DNA of 64,000 nt, from NCBI RefSeq assembly GCF_000003195.3, contig NC_012873.2:16667202-16731201 (forward strand), in the 5' to 3' direction. Position 1 is the stretch's first letter; the number at the start of each line of letters is the position of its first letter. The notes under the pieces were generated by a model. It ran no database searches and was not told the origin of the DNA. It saw only the letters and a program-made list of their open reading frames with translations. The stretch is from Sorghum bicolor (taxonomy: Eukaryota; Streptophyta; Magnoliopsida; Poales; Poaceae). The position numbers and the translations under genes are program-made. Below, in pieces: positions 45,288 through 56,128 of the stretch.

Positions 45288-45479
45288 GTGAGTATCACTT
45301 AGCAAGCAGTGATCCCGCTGTCTAAGTAGAAGTAAAAGTTGTTTAGGGGGAGGTTCTGCTAAAATAGAAACTTATCTTGAACGACTAACCCCTGGACTAC
45401 TGATATTCCGGACAGCTGACCACTAACATTTTCTCTCACATTTTCCACTAGTTGTGTTTTTGCCAACTTTTGTTTGCAG
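45288..45479 (+). other. Candidate 5' UTR intron before the ORF-1-like gene of F
   Basis: The donor AGA/GTGAGTATC at 45288 and acceptor TTTTGTTTGCAG/G at 45479 bound 192 bases that are T-rich toward the 3' end. Splicing places the ATG at 45481 as the second base triplet start of the new exon. This is why I prefer that ATG to the one at 45454, which lies inside the intron. Confidence 0.55.
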
Positions 45480-45480
45480 G

Positions 45481-47037
45481 ATGTTTAAGAAGGTGAAGAA
45501 TGCAGGAAAGGCTCTCAAGAACATTGGTACAAGGAGTTCAGCCCGACACTCCTCACAGCCATCAGAGATGAGCGTCGACCCGACACCCACACAAGCTCCA
45601 TCATCTTCATCAGGTCAGCAAGTTAAGGTCCTTCTCAAGATAGGAGACCTTGGACTGAAGACTCGAAGAGAGAAGGAAGTCTATCAGCAGTTGAAGAACA
45701 AAGATTTCATTCACACCCCTACTATCGATCCAATCTTACTACAAGAAACAGGTATGGACACTGAATTTAACTTAATTTTCCAGATGTTAGGTTGGATAAA
45801 TTTTTGGAATATAACTGAGCTGGGTTCTTGTCTTCTCACCCTCGAATTTCTTTGCACTTTACAATACTATGAGGGGGGAATTGTTTTTCGGATGTTTAAA
45901 CAAGAAATTATGTTATCTTGGAGAGAACTGAGCGACCATCTTGGTTTCTCTTCAAGATGCATCCTGAACATTCACTCCGATTTACCCAATTTTGAGAGAC
46001 ACCAGTTTTGGAGAGAAATATCTAGAGATAATTTTTACAGTCAAGCCCGAACCAGTGACATGGAACACCCTACTCTTAGGATGTTCCACAAATGGCTTGG
46101 GTACAATCTTTTCTGTCGTGATGATATTAGGAAAGTAAGAGTAGGAGATTTACAACTTTTATATGCTGCTATTAGTAAAGTACCCACTTCACCTGTTACA
46201 CTATTAGTTTCACATTGGCTTAGTATACCTAGTCTTCAGGGACCAGTAGGATGTACTTCACTTATCACTCGTCTAGCTTCTAATCTTCACTTACTAGAAA
46301 ACTCATCGTTGGATTTCATAGAAGAATTAAGAATTTATCATGGCTATGACACATTTAGACAAGCTCGGATGTTAAAGAAAGAGGGAAATATAATGTATAT
46401 GCTATATGATGATAAAGGCAAGATTCGGTTACCTAACCCGAACCTTGGCCTCTACGTTGTGCAAAACTTTTTGATTGAGATTGCAGCAACACCAGTGAAC
46501 CAGAGAACTCCACAGCGAGTGGCTTCTGAAAGGATAACCACTCACCGAGAACGCACCTGGTATGGAGCTGACCCTGGACCAGAAGAAGCAGCGCACCTGC
46601 ATTATTGCGATTACAACCCTCGAGTCCTTCGAGACCCATGGGTTCGACATGCGCAACCACAAGAGCCAACAGAGGAGACATGGCTGGAGAGCCAAGATCA
46701 TCAGTGGACAAACCCGCCTTTCCATACGGGGAGGTACTCCACTGATCCATACGGAGCTTCAGGATCTAGACCTCCGCCCCAATTTGATGCAGGACGATAC
46801 TCCGACGCCTCCTACGCTTTCACGAATGACTACTATCAAGAGGCCGGTGCTTTCTTCACTCGTACCGACAACACCCTCCTCGACATCCAGAACACGCAAG
46901 CAGAACATGGAAGACTCTTGGAAGAACAACAAAAATGGAACCAGGACCACGCAGCTGCAGTAGAAGAGCTGAGACAAGATACAACAACAATGAACGACAA
47001 CATTACAACCATGATGCGGTTCTGGAACATCGGGTAA
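45481..47037 (+). CDS. Athila ORF-1-like (env-position) protein of element F
   Basis: 518 residues, open throughout. A basic start (MFKKVKNAGKALKNIGTRSS) is followed by a Ser/Pro/Gln-rich segment. A central domain (about residues 60-300) with ELGSCLLTLEFLCTLQYYEG, FRMFKQEIMLSWRELSDHLG and a WREISRDNFY segment resembles the Athila ORF-1 family. A Pro/Tyr-rich stretch with repeated GRYSTDPYG and GRYSDASYA follows. The C-terminus is a likely coiled coil (DIQNTQAEHGRLLEEQQKWN). No signal peptide or clear membrane helix is present, so an envelope role is doubtful. It has its own promoter-like region and a 5' UTR intron. The function of this family is unknown; the call rests on position and the central motif. 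Confidence 0.75.
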   Translation: MFKKVKNAGKALKNIGTRSSARHSSQPSEMSVDPTPTQAPSSSSGQQVKVLLKIGDLGLKTRREKEVYQQLKNKDFIHTPTIDPILLQETGMDTEFNLIFQMLGWINFWNITELGSCLLTLEFLCTLQYYEGGIVFRMFKQEIMLSWRELSDHLGFSSRCILNIHSDLPNFERHQFWREISRDNFYSQARTSDMEHPTLRMFHKWLGYNLFCRDDIRKVRVGDLQLLYAAISKVPTSPVTLLVSHWLSIPSLQGPVGCTSLITRLASNLHLLENSSLDFIEELRIYHGYDTFRQARMLKKEGNIMYMLYDDKGKIRLPNPNLGLYVVQNFLIEIAATPVNQRTPQRVASERITTHRERTWYGADPGPEEAAHLHYCDYNPRVLRDPWVRHAQPQEPTEETWLESQDHQWTNPPFHTGRYSTDPYGASGSRPPPQFDAGRYSDASYAFTNDYYQEAGAFFTRTDNTLLDIQNTQAEHGRLLEEQQKWNQDHAAAVEELRQDTTTMNDNITTMMRFWNIG

Positions 47038-48581
47038 GACCGACGGCAACATCCAGCTTGGGGGAGTTCCTCCCAAATTTATCAAGTAAGTTTTTATTTG
47101 CTCTTCTTATTTATTCTATTCTGTCTTAGTATTTAATTTATCTTAAAAGGAAAAACTTAGAAAACCAAATAAATATTTTCTTGCTTTAATTTCCTGCATT
47201 TTAATAAACATGAAAACAAAATAAAAAGAGTGTGTAGATAAGTGTGCTTTATTTTCCTGCTAAGTTTAATCTCTAGAAAAATAAAAAGACTAAAAAGATG
47301 CATGATGGAAATGATGAACAAGTTGCTCTATTTGCTTACTTACAAGTACCTAGCTTTTATATTAGAGATCTTCCAGGAATTACTAAAACTGAAATTACTA
47401 TCTTTGGGAAGCATAAAACTAAAGTCTAGGTAAGAGAAAGGCATGATATAAAGTTGAGCTACTATTTATCTTGTTCCTACTACACTAAGTTCTGGAGATT
47501 TATTTTGAAAACTTACAAATCACATGATGAGTTCCTAGCATAACAAAACTACCTACCACAGCCATATTTGCTATAACATCTTTTACTATATTCACATTGA
47601 GTTTGATCGAGCTGTGTAGACCCTTAGGAGCTTTTCATGTGGTTAAATTAAGATATTCACTTGCACACATCTACCACAGCATCCATCACCATTCATTAAA
47701 ATTGCTAAAAATATTATCACTCATTGTCCCGAATATTGTTATTCTCTCTCTCTAAAAAGATTCAATGCAGAAGAGACATGGGTTATGCAAAAATATGCGA
47801 GGAAATAAAAAGGGGCAAGTGCCCGGAACCTCGATAAAGAAAGAAAAAAAGTGAGACGAGAGGTAAAAATGGACAAGTGTCCGAAGTAGAATTAGGGGTA
47901 CAAAGATGCCCACTTGAGCGGAAAAAATGGACAAGTGTCCGACAGTAGAATTAGGGGTATCTACTACCCACCTGAAAAAAAAAGAAAAGAAAAAGAAAAA
48001 GAGATAGCCCATGTTCTCCCAAGGCAAAGATCAGAGGAGAGGAGAGATAGCAATATAAGGAGCAATGAGAACTAAGTTTTATTAACACTTATTCATTTTC
48101 ACCGTCACTATCATTTACTCCACCACATCTTGATTTAATTATATGCTGAGTTCCTTTGGATCCATGGCTCGATTAGACAATATATGTATAAGCTGTTTTT
48201 TTTACTCCTATGAGCTCCACTTAAATATTCTATTAGCTATAGGTAAGTCACTTATGGTAAGGATCCACAAATACCACATATAGAGAGATTTGAGAGAATC
48301 ATTGCTGGGAACTCTGAGTTTTATTTTGAAAACTTATGAAAAACTCTAGAACAAAGGTGAAGTATAGACAGGAGGGATAGTGCTTGACTTAACTATTTTG
48401 TCTTTCGATTACTTAAGACTTAAGTGCAGGTTCTAAACTCCATAACACTTCACTCTAATCTGGAAGAATTTTATGTAAAAGCATGTGTGCCTGTCAGGAA
48501 AGAAAACATCGAAGCAACTTCTGATCCGTCTGAGTTTAGCTGTTTGCTCAGGGACGAGCAAAGGGTAAGCTTGGGGGAGTT
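47038..48581 (+). other. 3' UTR of element F, with conserved hairpins
   Basis: It starts with an AGCTTGGGGGAG tract (about 47055-47066) just after the ORF. Further on are CGAGG/CCTCG (47798-47802, 47829-47833) around GGGCAAGTGCCC (47813-47824), then GGACAAGTGTCC twice (47871-47882, 47929-47940) in two tandem copies of a block of nearly 60 bases. It ends with TTTGCTC/GAGCAAA, loop AGGGAC (48543-48562), and the true polypurine tract AGCTTGGGGGAG (about 48568-48579). Confidence 0.72.
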
Positions 48582-50095
48582 TGTTGACGGTCCTTAAGTA
48601 CTAAAATTAATAATCAAATAAACATGAAAAAGGATCAATATAAAACAAACATCTAGAATTAGGGTTTTATCTGACAGAATTCCACGAGTTTTGGTGTTTA
48701 TCTATTTCTGCAGGGGTTTATCAGAGAATATGGAGAGAAGGCCCACATGTCATGTTTACAACGAGATAATTACATGCCGCGCAATTTTCCTCAATCTAGA
48801 AGAGTCCAGAAGCCACGGGAGCGAACGAGAAGGGATTCAGGCTCGGGGGCAGGGCGGCCGCCCACCCCCCTTGGGCGCCCGCCCAGGGTTGGATCCCAAA
48901 CAGGACTCTACTTCGGGGCAAGACTCCACCGACCTAAAGGATCAATCTAAACCATACAATCTATGTCGGTTTGATCCAATGGCTCACGTTCACTTGAGGG
49001 GACTATAAAACCAGACCCCCTGGCCCCTGGAGGAGAGAGGAGAAATCATTATTCAGAGGTAGCCATCAAAGTTAGGGTTTAGAGCTTCTCTCCCACAGAG
49101 AATTAGAATTAGCTACTCCCTAATCCTTCAAGTTTAGAGGTTGATTAGATAGCAATTAGAGAAGTAGAGCACTACGCTCTGGATTCGGATCTTCGGTAAT
49201 AAAGATTGGTATTATTCATATCTTTCTCTAATTCTATTGTTCTAATTGCATTATGTCTCTAATTATTATGTTCTTAGTTTGCTCTAGTTCTATATTTGAT
49301 ATAGTTCTAATTGATAATGAGTTTATGTATAAGTTTGCAAAGCGCTTAGCTCTTGACGCGAGGGAGTTAGGTGATAGATCACATGTGAGCGTGGTGCTTA
49401 TATGTTATTTATCTGCAAATGTATCCTATTGGCCGGGTCGTGTGGTAGTTCGCGATAGTGACAGCTTCGTTGATTCTTATATAGTCCACCCTCCGTTGAT
49501 AGGACAGGCAGAACCGGTATTGTGGAGTAAGTCATGCGATGCTCTGATTTACTTTATCAATGTTCCTTATACATGAATGAAGAGTCTTTTATGCTATATA
49601 TGATCTTGTAGATAACTAGAGTAGATTATGACTTAGTAGTTAGTAGATAACTTAGAATCCATTCTCTAGCTAATCCGACATCACCTACATATATGAGGAG
49701 TAGTCTATTTTCTAATCGCTATGTTATCTACCCATGAACTTATAATTCATTATCATTATCTTTATGGTTTACCCCCTGCTAAAGTATGTGACTGTGTGAC
49801 GAGTTTCTCATTAGTAATCATGTTCTTGCAAGTTTATCTCTAGTCTATGCCTTGATAGATTTTGCCCCCTTGATTTAATTTCATCTTCTTGAGATCCCTT
49901 GAGCAAAATTATAAATAACGATACGTGGAATACTTATCCTGGTGAAATGCTACAATGAGGTGTTTTATCTGTGCGCTTGCGGATAGAATAGATTATTTTC
50001 TAGAGAGCCTTTACATTTATAAATACCTTTGTACACTCTGGCGCCATGCTAGGGATGACAACCTAGTATCTAAGTGGTGTTAGCTAGTGTCAACA
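48582..50095 (+). repeat. 3' LTR of element F
   Basis: 1514 bp, TGTTGACGG to GTGTCAACA. GC boxes are at 48852-48863 and 48873-48884, TATAAAA at 49004-49010. The U3 part matches the D and C LTRs over the stretch from ACGAGTTTTGGTG to GGCCCACATGTC. Confidence 0.92.
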
Positions 50096-50100
50096 TCTTG

Positions 50101-51567
50101 TCGTAGTCAATTCCTTGAACTTGCCTAAAACCTTTTGTGACAAGTCGAGCTTTATAGGCATGAACATTTCCATCCATATTCCTTTTCTTTTTATAGATCC
50201 ATTTGCACTCTATGGGTCTAACCCCATCAGGCGGATCAACCAAGTTCCAAACTTGATTGTCTCCCATGGAATCTATCTCGGATCTCATGGCACTTTGCCA
50301 TTTCTCAGAATCTAGGTCCATCATTGCTTTTGTATAATTTGCAGGTTCGTCATCGTCTAACAATAACAATTCCCCCCGCAATTCGCGAAGTCTTGCTGAT
50401 CTTCATGGTTGTGGTGGTGTTTGTACTACCACGGTCGTCGCAACTTGTTCTGCTACGTTAGCATCGCTCGTAGAGTCATTCCCAACTGGTTCATCTTGAA
50501 CTTCTTCAAGATAAACCTTCTGTCCATTTTTCTCCCTTTTGAGAAACTCTTTCTCTAAGAAAACACCATTTCGAGTAACAAACACTTTGCCCTCTGTCCG
50601 GTTATAGACATAATACCCTAAAGTTTCCTTTGGGTATCCCATAAAAAAGCACTTGTCTGATTTGGGTGTTAGTTTATCTGATATAAGTCGTTTGACATAA
50701 ACTTCAGAACCCCAAATTTTTAGAAAAGACAAACTAGGACACTTACCAGTCCACATCTCATATGGTGTCTTAACTACAGACTTAGACGGTACCCTGTTTA
50801 AAGTGAAAGCGGCTCTTTCTAGAGCGTATCTTACGTCGCTCAAACACGCCGTTCCTCTGAGGCATTCCTGGTGGAGTAAGTTGTGGAATGATTCCACAAC
50901 TCTTTAGATGATTGCTAGGTTCGTGACTCAAATATTCGCCTCCACAATCATATCGCAAAGCCTTAATTTTCTTGCCACATTGATTCTCTACTTCATTCTG
51001 AAATTCTTTGAACTTTTCAAATGTTTTAGACTTATGTTTCATTAAGTAGACATATCCATATCTACTAAAATCATCAGTGAAAGTTATGAAGTATTGGAAT
51101 CCGCCTCTAGCTATCGTGCTCATTGGTCCACATACATCAGTATGTACAAGTTCCAATAAATTAGACGCTCTCTCAGGAAAACCTATGAAAGGTGCCTTAG
51201 TCATCTTTCCCAGTAAGCAAGACTCACATGTCCCGTATGATTCAAAATCAAATGAAGTTAAAAGCCCATCATCATGGAGCCTCTTCATGTGATTCTCACT
51301 TATATGACCCAAATGACAATGCCACAAATAAGGACTTAACTCATTAAGCTAAGGCCTTTTAGCACTAACATTACACATAGGTGCATCATCAAGATTTAAA
51401 ATAAATAACCCATTCACAATGGATGCATAAGCCACAAATATGTCACTCTTAGAGATCACACAACCATTGTATTTGCTTGCAAATGAATAACCATCCTTCA
51501 TCAAACATGAAGGAGACACAATGTTTCGACTTAAACTAGGAACAAAATAACAATTATTCAATTCCAA
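50101..51567 (-). pseudogene. Copia E pol, 5' part: integrase and RT start
   Basis: On the minus strand: a protease-integrase linker (NCYFVPSLSRNIVSPSCLMK), then the integrase finger WHCHLGHISENH with CESCLLGK. The catalytic region follows, with Asp in LVHTDVCGPM, Asp in RYDCGGEYLS and Glu in GVFERR. A deletion and frame change just after the Glu (near 50850) removes the NRTLLEMVR-type helix. The frame then resumes with YALERAAFTLNRVPSK and runs into reverse transcriptase (WQSAMRSEIDSMGDNQVWNL, CKWIYKKKRNMDGN, YKARLVTKGFRQVQGIDYD). Element F sits there. In-frame stops follow KRP near 51349 and PPQP near 50403. It is inactive. Confidence 0.85.
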
Positions 51568-52652
51568 AATAAATCCGATGGTAGATGAAGTTTCATCATC
51601 CCGACGTTCAACGCATCAACTCTTGCATTATTGCCCACACGGAAATCAACTTCTCCCTTTTCAACGCTTCTACGTCTTATCATTCTTTGCATCATATTGC
51701 AAATATGAGCAACCGATCCGGTATCAAATACCCAAGAATTAATATAAGAGTTAGCGAGGAAAATATCTGTAACATAAACAACAAGTGTATGAGCAGCGGA
51801 AGTACCTTTACCACTGCCATCCTTCTTCAAGGACGTCAAGTACAACTTGCAGTTGCTCTTCAAGTAACCTTTCCTCTTACACTGAAAGCACTGAGCATCA
51901 GCATCTGGGCCAGCCTTAGTTGCAGGTGGGTTTGGCTTATGGATCTCATCCTTAGCCTTGCCCTTTTTCTTCTTCCAAGCGTTGCCCTTCTTTCTCTTAA
52001 AGTTAGGCTTGTTTTGGACAGCCAACACTTGGCTACCTACACTCTTCTTGATGTCAGCCTCTGCTATTTTTAGCATGCCACACAACTCATTCAAGCCCTT
52101 CTCTGCTCCATGCATATGGTAGTTCGAGATGAAGTTTCCATAACTGGGCGGAAGAGACGAGATAATGAAATCAGTAGCCAACTCTTGGCCAATTGGGAAG
52201 CCTAGCTTCTCAAACCTCTGAGTGTAACCAACCATCTTGATTATATGTGGGCCAACTGTTGCGCCCTTTGCTAGCTTGCAATCAACAAAAGCTTTTGAGA
52301 CTTGGAGCCTTTCAGTTCTAGCCTCAGCCTGGAACATATCATTAAGCGCTATGCTAATATCATACGCTGCATGATTATTTTCGAATTGCATCTGCAGCTC
52401 AGGTTCCATATAAGCAAGCATGAGGCAACTCACTTCAAGATCAACATCATATGCTCTCTTGTAAGTGTTCTTCTCTGCAGTAGATGCATTATCCTTAGGT
52501 GCTTCTGGTAATGGGGTGTCCAGAATATCTTCCTTTTTCTCAGCCCTGAGAACAATTCTCACGTTGCGGATCCAATCTGCATAGTTTCTTCCATTCAACT
52601 TATCTTTCTCGAGAATTGAGCACAAAGTAAATGTTTGATTGGTGGGCGCCAT
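51568..52652 (-). pseudogene. Copia E gag and protease
   Basis: The start is ATG at 52652 (MAPTNQTFTLCSILEKDKLN), which fits the BARE/Angela Gag start. The Gag domain (NYADWIRNVRIVLRAEKKED, LEVSCLMLAYMEPELQMQFE, ELATDFIISSLPPSYGNFI) is followed by a Lys-rich segment and a zinc knuckle CFQCKRKGYLKSNC, in which the expected His is Tyr. The protease has SWVFDTGSVAHICN. Near 51575 a one-base shift ends the frame. The knuckle change should weaken RNA binding. Confidence 0.85.
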
Positions 52653-54025
52653 TAATCTACAACAAAAATAATGCAAAATACTAAGACAACGTATCCAAGA
52701 CAGAGTAAATGGTATTAAATAAAATCTACTCCCACTAAAATCAATATCCCCCGATTGATACTTAGTGATTCAAGACCCACAACTAACAAGTATACTAGTG
52801 AGCTTTAGCATCACCGCTAGTAGACATGGTAGATCGGTAAGCAACTCCTTGCTAATCATATCACATATGACTCTTGTTGATGGGATGGCATCTCTATGCT
52901 TGTGTTACCCAACTACTTATGCTCCAAGGTCCCTAACCGTTAGGATGACCTTGTTCAAGAAACCAACCCTTCTGCAGTAAGTATCCGATACGAATCTGCC
53001 TAGTCAAGGAAAACCAGTGGCACCCTAATTTCATAGACCTACCACCGATTGTACAAGACACATGACAGTGCAAGGTTTGGGGAAGCATGTAACTTAAACA
53101 TTGCTGAGGGATCATTCTACTTCACTACCGCGTGCATGTAGACAAAAAACATCATCGCATATGAAAGTAGAACATAGTAAGAATGACATTAACTCAGATA
53201 TGACTTGGTATAGCCCATTATCACTTTGGATCTCCATCTCCATCTATCTGTTCGTCATGGCGATCTCCATCTCCATGATCCATGTACACCATCCTCCAGT
53301 AATGATTCCACCTAGACTAGCTATCACTAACGCAAGGCAGTGAACTAAAATTACATAGTTACGGATAGGATCATCATACATTGGCACGCAGGCCATTACA
53401 TCAGGTGGACAATATCTATGTGGCTCCAGCCATATTGTCATTATCATGATGTGCAAGCCATGAATTTATTACATACATGCATCACATACAAATAAGGGCT
53501 ATACCAGTCATGAATCCCTGCAAAACAGAGTTAACTGATTCGGACATCTAAACTTGCAGGGCCAAAAACTCTATTTTCCTAGCCTTTTTTTGCAATTCTA
53601 ATTTCATTAAACATAGTTTCAGCATGGAGAATTGGATGTAAATTTTTTTCTCTGCGATTTTTGTTTAGAGATCGTCTCAATCCGAGTTACAGACTAAAAG
53701 TTACGGTTGTTTTACTGAACAACACTTTGTCCGGCAATCCGCCGCCCGACAGTAGATCCCATCTACAACCTGCCGTGCATCACAAGCGCCCGGCACTTGA
53801 CCTAGGGTTCAATTAGATCAATCTGATTGATCTCTATCTCACCATGACTAGGTTTACATGTATCACTTAACTTGGATGGTCGAATTCTGACCGGTATGAG
53901 TAGGTCGTTACAATACCAGCACAGCAAAACCATGAACCAAGATCATGAGACTGATCTAAAACTACACATATCTCTATATGTACCCAATCGAATCTATAAC
54001 AATGCAGTAACAAACCTGATACCAC
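52653..54025 (-). other. Long 5' leader of copia E with primer binding site
   Basis: About 1.37 kb of untranslated leader, as is usual in BARE-type elements. The primer site is at 54011-54024 (minus strand), one base from the LTR. No gene is supported. Confidence 0.7.
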
Positions 54026-55280
54026 TGATGGATTATGAGGACATTACGCTAGATAGGAAACAAAAATTTCAACCTCATAAACAAGGATCAACTGCAAGTT
54101 ATAGATCACGGGATTACCACTAGACACGCAGATGCAGCGGAAGCGACTCGGTGTAGTTGTGCATATAGTAGCAGTGTAATGCAGTTGTGTGGTCGTCCAC
54201 CACACCAATCCCTCTCCCGTGGTTCGTCCTTGTGCTCCAGATGCAACACCTCCAAGGTATCCCACACATGCGGGGAAGAAGCGTTGCACCTCCGGACTGC
54301 TAGGTCCGCAAGGAGCAAAAGGCGCAAGCGTGGGTGAGCGGCGGCGGCTGCCTGATGGCGTGGGATTAACCCTAGCCGCACCCCATCCCTCTCTTATATA
54401 GGCGTCCTCCAATTAGCCTGAGTCAGGGGGCCCAATTAGAAACCCTAAGCCTTGTCTAATTCGGGTCCAACCCAAATTAGGTTTCTAGCCCCTTAAGCGT
54501 GCGACCCTATGGGTTCACGTGCATATAGACATGGGCCAAGTACTCCTACTCACCCAATAGTTGACACCGGCCTCTAGCAAGGCGTGACAACTCCTATACG
54601 TACGCAAAGATCATTTCAGACGAACCACTACATACATATACATGTTATTCTCTTGCCACACGATATTTGGTCCAACTCGAGGGTTAACAGTTAACCCAAG
54701 CATGGCCATGCATTTGTTGATCCAATCACTTGAGAGTGATCCAGTGATATCTCTCTCACATAGAGAGGGCAAGTTCCATCTTGATCATCTATGTCTCACA
54801 GCATTTTCCCCGATAAACCCGAAGACCACCTTTATAACTACCCTATAACAGAGTAGCATTTAATAGTCCCTAAGTAGGTCGTTTCACATCTTGAGAACAT
54901 AAGACAATCTCAGGTCTAAGGATATAATGTACATTATGTATAAAGAGATCATAAGAACATCTCTTGTTGGGTCAGTCCAGCCCCATGTCATACATGTGCC
55001 CACATTATTAGTTTGACATCTCTATGTCTGTGACTTGTGAAACAAAGTCATCAACTAATACATGTGCTAATCTAATGTTCATGTGTTTCCTCACATGTAC
55101 TCTGATCAGGGACAACTTTAGAATAACTATACAAGTAAAAGAGTTTCACAAATAATTCACATAATTGATAATCAATACAAGTTTTTCTATAATGGATATT
55201 CACTAAACTCATAATACATGTCGTGGATACAATCGTAATATCATCATCTCTATGATTACCTCTAGGGCATATTCCCAATA
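54026..55280 (-). repeat. 5' LTR of copia element E
   Basis: 1255 bp, with a TTATATA box at 54394-54400 (minus-strand TATATAA). It is followed by the duplicated GCTAT (55281-55285) and then the rest of the G LTR. Confidence 0.9.
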
Positions 55281-55285
55281 GCTAT

Positions 55286-56128
55286 AAAGTCACCTTTGCG
55301 AGCTACCATTGTCCTGCTGATCAGCGGACATCTACAAGCAACCATAGCCCAGACACCACGTCTATGCTATGAATCACTACTCTGACCTAGGAGCTACTCA
55401 AATCGTAGTACTCAATACAATATGAGTTGCAAACCAAAGAACAAATAAAAACAAGTTGCTTAATTGAATTAGAATGGTAAATACAAAAGTACCTCAGAAC
55501 ACAGCTCCAGGCGAGGGAGCCGAATCTAGACGAATACAGCTCCTGAGGAAGCTCCGACAGGCCGGGACTCCTCCGATTCTCTACTCCTCTACTCTAACTC
55601 TCTAATCTCTATCTTGATTGCTAGCCTCAATCTAGTGGATCTCTAGCTAATGGTCTGACTCTTCATCTCTTGATCTAGCCCCATCCAGGGGGGGTCTAGC
55701 CTTCTATTTATAGCTTGGTGGGATGGATACGCGCCATTGCATCAAACCGAATTAACAAGCGGCCAAGATGGCTCCTCGGAGGCGGAGGAGGAAGGTTCCA
55801 GAAGGTGGGCCAAAACCCTAATAGGGGGCGCCGGCTGGTGCTAGGGTGGGGCTGGCCGGCCCCACCTGGTGGCTGCTAGCCCCCATGTTGCATCGGGTGT
55901 CTTCTAGAGTATTCCTGATCCCTCTAGTGTCATCCTTCCGTCGCGGATAAGTTTCATGGTCGATTAGCACTTAAATCCCTCTTTTCAGCTCTTTCTAAAA
56001 TAATCCCTGGAAAACACAGAATATGCAAAACTCGTGGAAATTGTCGGTGATAACCCTATTCTAGTAGATATTCATATCTGGTGGAGAAATAAATGGTAAT
56101 AAATATTGTGAGTTAACAGGTGTCAACA
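55286..56128 (-). repeat. LTR of element G, right piece
   Basis: 843 bp, ending GTGTCAACA. A good minus-strand TATAAATA box lies at 55705-55712. A GC-rich inverted repeat GGGGCTGGCCGGCCCC is near 55846-55861. With the left piece the LTR is 1163 bp. Confidence 0.78.

Larger units (their letters stand above)
42219..50095 (+). mobile_element. Element F: Athila-like element with gag-protease and an ORF-1-like gene, 5' truncated
   Basis: It is bounded by TCTTG at 42214-42218 and 50096-50100. The 3' LTR (48582-50095) is complete at 1514 bp. The 5' LTR keeps only its first 980 bp or so and is fused directly to the middle of gag, so the primer site and gag start are gone. Gag-protease (43197-44618), a spacer, an ORF-1-like gene (45481-47037) and the 3' UTR follow. 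There is no pol anywhere. A preserved duplication at both outer ends shows that the loss happened after insertion or within the template RNA/cDNA, not at the edges. Confidence 0.9.
12670..55280 (-). mobile_element. Element E: Ty1/copia (BARE/Angela-like), carrying C and F
   Basis: Two LTRs of 1253 and 1255 bp (12670-13922, 54026-55280) are flanked by GCTAT on both sides. A primer site, minus strand TGGTATCAGGTTTG (54011-54024, initiator tRNA-Met type), abuts the right LTR. A purine-rich tract (13923-13934 on the minus strand) abuts the left one. The gene order gag, protease, integrase, reverse transcriptase, RNase H is that of copia elements. The LTR begins TATTGGGAATATGCCC on its own strand, close to the BARE/Angela start but with TA in place of TG. 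E was later split by F in the reverse transcriptase and by C in the RNase H region. Numerous stops make it old. Confidence 0.88.

Noticed and set aside
46429..47085. Minus-strand open frames of about 100 codons under the F ORF-1 gene
   Set aside because: They are shadows of the long plus-strand frame.
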